From Caryophanales bacterium UBA1423 (lineage in GTDB: Bacteria > Bacillota_I > Bacilli_A > RF39 > UBA660), in contig DBPJ01000004.1 in the NCBI GenBank assembly GCA_002304855.1, positions 1,048 through 19,862 of the forward strand: 18,815 nt of DNA. The letters run 5' to 3'. Positions 15,760 to 18,815 of this stretch are shown piece by piece; within the stretch, counting starts at the first letter, position 1; the number at the start of each line of letters is the position of its first letter. The position numbers and the translations under genes were made by a program. The notes below the pieces were generated by a model. That model made no database searches, was not told the origin of the DNA, and saw only the letters and a list, made by a program, of their open reading frames with translations.

Positions 15760-16417
15760 TTTCATTACCTCCCTTTTTATTTTTCTTAGGAAGGATTTCT
15801 CCTTTATAAATCCACACTTTTACGCCAATCTTACCATAAGTAGTATCAGCTTCACGAGTTGCATAATCAACATCAGCACGTAATGTGTGTAGTGGAATCG
15901 TTCCTTCAGTATAGCCTTCATGACGCGCAATATCGACCCCATTTAAACGCCCTGATACTACCGTTTTAATACCCTTAACACCAGCTTTCATTGCTTTTCT
16001 AATTGCTTGTTTTTGGGCAATGCGGAATGATGCTCTTTTTTCAATTTGACGCGCAATATTATCAGCTACTAATTGAGCATTAGTATCTGGATTCTTAATA
16101 TCAATTATTGATATTTGGACATTTTCATTAACTAAATCAGTTAATTTCTTTCTTAACTTTTCTATTTCTTCGCCACCACGTCCAATGATCATACCAGGTT
16201 TAGCTGTATTAATAATAACTTCCGTACGTTTGTTATTACGTTCTACTTCAATCTTGCTAATACCAGCATCTTTTAAATGGCTTGATAGATATTGACGTAT
16301 TTTTATATCATTATTTAAATTTTGCTTATAGTCTTTATTGCTTTCAGCAAACCATTTAGATTCCCAATCTTTATTTATACCAATCCTAAGTCCTATTGGA
16401 CTAACTTTTTGTCCCAT
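15737..16417 (-). CDS. rpsC: 30S ribosomal protein S3 (uS3)
   Basis: Small-subunit head protein at the mRNA entry channel, with helicase activity in the intact ribosome. The 226-residue product starts [18 protein letters not shown]. It contains a type-II KH domain with the GRGG loop (79-82) and the C-terminal signature [20 protein letters not shown]. The last residues are lysine- and asparagine-rich and overlap rplP. AAAGGAGGTTAAC lies just upstream as ribosome binding site. Confidence 0.98.
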   Translation of the reverse strand: MGQKVSPIGLRIGINKDWESKWFAESNKDYKQNLNNDIKIRQYLSSHLKDAGISKIEVERNNKRTEVIINTAKPGMIIGRGGEEIEKLRKKLTDLVNENVQISIIDIKNPDTNAQLVADNIARQIEKRASFRIAQKQAIRKAMKAGVKGIKTVVSGRLNGVDIARHEGYTEGTIPLHTLRADVDYATREADTTYGKIGVKVWIYKGEILPKKNKKGGNENVDTGKN

Positions 16418-16429
16418 TGTTAACCTCCT

Positions 16430-16768
16430 TTACCCATTTTTTGAAGCTACCACAATATTGATGTTACTTGTACGATGATAGTGTTTATCAATATGGGTTC
16501 TTGATCCAAAACGAATTCGTTTTAAAATTTCACCCTCATTAATGAAAGCTTCTTTAACATACAAATCATCTTTGTTTAATCCTAAATTGTTGACGGCATT
16601 AGCCACCGCTGACTTCAATACCTTAGCAATCAATACTGCTGCCTTACGATTTAATTTTTTTAAAATTGCTTCTGCTTCGGTAACATCTTTACCGCGTATT
16701 AAATCGATAACTAAACGCATTTTTAGGGGAGTCATTCTAACTCCTTTAGCAATTGCTTTTGCTTCCAT
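16430..16768 (-). CDS. rplV: 50S ribosomal protein L22 (uL22) with unusual tunnel loop
   Basis: L22 lines the peptide exit tunnel through a long beta hairpin that, with L4, forms the tunnel constriction. The 112-residue product starts with [14 protein letters not shown], followed by a normal helical core ([10 protein letters not shown]), and then the hairpin from about residue 78. The hairpin arms are recognisable (KRIR at 83-86, RTSNINIVV at 99-107), but the tip reads FGSRTHI (87-93) where the family normally has PRA-x-GRA. The length of the hairpin is preserved. This may be a lineage-specific form. Confidence 0.96.
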   Translation of the reverse strand: MEAKAIAKGVRMTPLKMRLVIDLIRGKDVTEAEAILKKLNRKAAVLIAKVLKSAVANAVNNLGLNKDDLYVKEAFINEGEILKRIRFGSRTHIDKHYHRTSNINIVVASKNG

Positions 16769-16788
16769 ATATTAGCCTCCATTCATAA

Positions 16789-17070
16789 CTATACATTAGT
16801 CTCAGTTGATTTACCTCCACCATGGGCAATAAATTTACGGGTTTGGGCAAATTCACCAAGTTTATGACCAATCATCTCTTCAGTAACATATACCGGAATA
16901 AATTCTTTACCATTATGTACTGCAAAAGTATGACCTAAAAATTCAGGAAATATTGTTGAACGGCGAGACCAAGTTTTAATAACCTCTTTCTTGCCACTTT
17001 TATTTAATTCCCTAACCTTTTTCATTAAACGATCAAATACATAAGGTCCTTTTTTAAGACTTCTAGCCAT
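16789..17070 (-). CDS. rpsS: 30S ribosomal protein S19 (uS19)
   Basis: Small-subunit head protein that pairs with S13 and contacts the 50S subunit. The 93-residue product starts [19 protein letters not shown], has [22 protein letters not shown] and the [19 protein letters not shown] block. The C-terminal tail differs from the usual GHxxDKK pattern: it reads [12 protein letters not shown] and lacks the basic cluster. GGAGGC-type site upstream is not clear; AAAGGATG lies just before the ATG. Confidence 0.97.
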   Translation of the reverse strand: MARSLKKGPYVFDRLMKKVRELNKSGKKEVIKTWSRRSTIFPEFLGHTFAVHNGKEFIPVYVTEEMIGHKLGEFAQTRKFIAHGGGKSTETNV

Positions 17071-17085
17071 TTAAATCATCCTTTC

Positions 17086-17913
17086 TTATTTTGTGCGACG
17101 ATGCGTAATCAATTTATTTGATAGTTTGCGTTTACGTGTTTTATATCCAAGGGCAGGTTTGCCCCATGGTGTAACCGGTCCTGGACGACCTATTGGTGCT
17201 TTACCTTCTCCACCACCGTGTGGGTGATCAGCCGGATTCATAACTGAACCACGAACTGTTGGTCTAATTCCTAAATGACGAGTACGACCAGCTTTACCAA
17301 GATCCACTAACTCATGGTCAATATTGCCAACTTCACCAATTGTAGCACGACACTTTTCAAGCACTTTTCTCGTTTCACCACTAGCCAGTTTGATGATGAC
17401 ATATTTACCTTCACGTCCTAATATTTGGGCACTTGAACCAGCCGCTCTAGCTAATTCGCCACCCTTACCAGGTTGCAATTCAATATTATGTACTACTGTA
17501 CCTACCGGAATACTGCCAATTGGTAGAGCATTACCGACTTTAATATCGACATTTTCACCACTAACAATCGTCATTCCAACTTTTAATCTATTAGGAGCAA
17601 TAATATATCTTTTTTCACCATCTTTATAATTGATTAACGCTATATTAGCTGTTCTATTTGGATCATATTCAATTGATGCTACTTTTCCTTCGATGTTATC
17701 CTTATCGCGTTTAAAATCAATAACACGATATTGGCGTTTTACCCCACCGCCACGATGTCTGATCGTTATTTTACCTTGATTATTACGTCCACTCTTACTT
17801 TTTAATGGCACTAAAAGGCTTTTTTCAGGAGTGGTTTTAGTAATTTCATTAAAATCTAAAACGTTCATTCCACGTCTAGCGTTGGTAGTTGATTTATAAC
17901 TCTTGACAGGCAT
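17086..17913 (-). CDS. rplB: 50S ribosomal protein L2 (uL2)
   Basis: Large-subunit protein required for subunit association and peptidyl-transferase centre assembly. The 275-residue product starts [16 protein letters not shown] and has [18 protein letters not shown], the [10 protein letters not shown] core and the essential C-terminal block [20 protein letters not shown] with its conserved histidines. Length is typical. AAAGGAGGG lies ahead of the start, 12 nt after rplW. Confidence 0.98.
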   Translation of the reverse strand: MPVKSYKSTTNARRGMNVLDFNEITKTTPEKSLLVPLKSKSGRNNQGKITIRHRGGGVKRQYRVIDFKRDKDNIEGKVASIEYDPNRTANIALINYKDGEKRYIIAPNRLKVGMTIVSGENVDIKVGNALPIGSIPVGTVVHNIELQPGKGGELARAAGSSAQILGREGKYVIIKLASGETRKVLEKCRATIGEVGNIDHELVDLGKAGRTRHLGIRPTVRGSVMNPADHPHGGGEGKAPIGRPGPVTPWGKPALGYKTRKRKLSNKLITHRRTK

Positions 17914-17925
17914 GTTAACCCTCCT

Positions 17926-18207
17926 TTAATCTAAATCTATTTTATGACCTTTTGCTAAAGTTACAATTGCTTTCTTATAACGATTAGTTTTACCTGCATA
18001 ACGTCCTACACGCTTAGTCTTAGGTTTACCAGTAATCGTATTAATAGCTTTAACTTTAACTTTAAATATTTCTTCAATTGCTTTTTTAATTTCTATTTTA
18101 TGTGCCTTAGCATCTACTTTAAAAATATATTTATTTTCACTTGCGCCGCTAGTACTCTTTTCAGTTACTAATGGTGCTTTAATAATATCACGATAATTAC
18201 TCATCAT
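17926..18207 (-). CDS. rplW: 50S ribosomal protein L23 (uL23)
   Basis: Tunnel-exit protein that docks trigger factor and SRP. The 93-residue product has [15 protein letters not shown] near the start, [25 protein letters not shown] in the middle, and the [20 protein letters not shown] tail. Two consecutive ATG codons (18207, 18204) follow an AGGAGGT site at 9 and 12 nt; the first overlaps the rplD stop by one base. Confidence 0.97.
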   Translation of the reverse strand: MMSNYRDIIKAPLVTEKSTSGASENKYIFKVDAKAHKIEIKKAIEEIFKVKVKAINTITGKPKTKRVGRYAGKTNRYKKAIVTLAKGHKIDLD

Positions 18208-18815
18208 TATCCAAGCACCTCCTCTAATTTATTGACTGCTTCTAATGTTATTACTAAATAATCAGCATTTACTAAATCAAGTACATTTACTTCATTTGGT
18301 TCAATTACTCTAACTAAACTTAAATTGCGTGATGCTAACTCTAAATTATCAGTTAATTCATTAACAACCAATAATGCTTTGTTATCAATTTTAAGTTTAT
18401 TCATAATTGCGACCATTTCTTTAGTTTTAGGATTTTCTAACTTTAAATCATCAATAACTACTATTCTCTTATCTTTTACTTTATACGATAAAGCACTCTT
18501 TAATGCTAAGCGATATGCTTTCTTATTCATTTTTTTATCGTAATCTCTTGGTTTAGGAGCAAATACTACTCCGCCACCAACCCATTGTGGGGCGCGAATT
18601 GAACCTTGTCTTGAACGACCACTACCTTTTTGTGGTCTTGGTTTTCTACCACCGCCCCTAACTTCAGCACGCGTTTTAGTACTTTGCGTTCCTTGTCTTA
18701 AAGCTGCTCTTGCTAAAATAATGGCATCATATAATACTGCATCATTTGGAGCAGTATTCCAACATTCAGCTTTTAAATCTATATCGCCAACTTTTTCACC
18801 TTTAATATTTAAAAC
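18207..18815 (-). CDS. rplD: 50S ribosomal protein L4 (uL4), 5' end outside the window
   Basis: L4 binds 23S rRNA and reaches into the exit tunnel with an extended loop. The reading frame is open to the window edge: 202 residues are visible, from [14 protein letters not shown] (near the family N-terminus) to KLEEVLG. About five residues are missing. The loop region has [30 protein letters not shown] and [18 protein letters not shown]; the usual KPWRQKGTGR is changed at W-R to R-P. An internal ATG at 18530 is not the start, since conserved sequence continues upstream without interruption. Confidence 0.97.
   Translation of the reverse strand, partial: VLNIKGEKVGDIDLKAECWNTAPNDAVLYDAIILARAALRQGTQSTKTRAEVRGGGRKPRPQKGSGRSRQGSIRAPQWVGGGVVFAPKPRDYDKKMNKKAYRLALKSALSYKVKDKRIVVIDDLKLENPKTKEMVAIMNKLKIDNKALLVVNELTDNLELASRNLSLVRVIEPNEVNVLDLVNADYLVITLEAVNKLEEVLG

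Noticed and set aside
15760..15765. Start of rplP at 15765
   Set aside because: The ribosome binding site is only 2 nt away from this ATG; 15759 has an 8-nt spacing and the family N-terminus.
18207..18530. A separate 107-residue protein starting at 18530
   Set aside because: Conserved L4 sequence continues in frame upstream to the window edge, so this Met is internal to rplD.

Overview
The window is the core ribosomal-protein superoperon (S10-spc-alpha type) of an AT-rich Gram-positive-type bacterium. It is followed by an energy-coupling factor (ECF) transporter module, truA, and the separately promoted rplM-rpsI pair. Every supported gene lies on the minus strand, so transcription runs from 18815 down to 1. 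The gene order (rplD-rplW-...-rplQ, then ecfA1/ecfA2/ecfT-truA-rplM-rpsI) is that of Bacillota, class Bacilli. TGA is used as a stop (ecfT, secY, adk, rpmC, rplM) and Trp is read from TGG, so the genetic code is standard. Low GC and the absence of rpmD (L30) would suit an uncultured Bacilli lineage close to the Mollicutes; this placement is inference and the species is not identifiable here.

Region 1 (18815-5956) is a tightly packed run of 26 genes with gaps of 0-32 nt or short overlaps, and no internal terminator was seen. The order is rplD (5' end cut by the window edge), rplW, rplB, rpsS, rplV, rpsC, rplP, rpmC, rpsQ, rplN, rplX, rplE, rpsN, rpsH, rplF, rplR, rpsE, rplO, secY, adk, map, infA, rpmJ, rpsM, rpsK, rpoA, rplQ (rplD being the partial extra gene). 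It ends at an intrinsic hairpin that contains the rplQ stop codon. These genes supply the ribosome core, the Sec channel, adenylate kinase, N-terminal Met removal, IF-1 and the RNA polymerase alpha subunit.

Region 2 (5940-5099) is a one-gene unit, a short-chain dehydrogenase with its own extended -10 promoter and its own terminator. It is wedged between rplQ and the ECF genes. Region 3 (5106-1027) starts at a TTGTTA-17-TATAAT promoter and carries ecfA1, a CvpA-like membrane protein gene, ecfA2, ecfT and truA. EcfA1 has changes at three catalytic positions while EcfA2 is canonical, and EcfT has altered coupling motifs. This makes the ECF module, with the membrane gene placed between its two ATPases, the most unusual part of the window.

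Region 4 (1008-1) has a perfect-consensus promoter (TTGACA-17-TATAAT), a structured leader of about 75 nt that looks like an L13 autoregulatory leader, rplM, rpsI and a strong terminator. No intergenic stretch exceeds about 130 nt. No tRNA, rRNA, CRISPR array or mobile element was seen.
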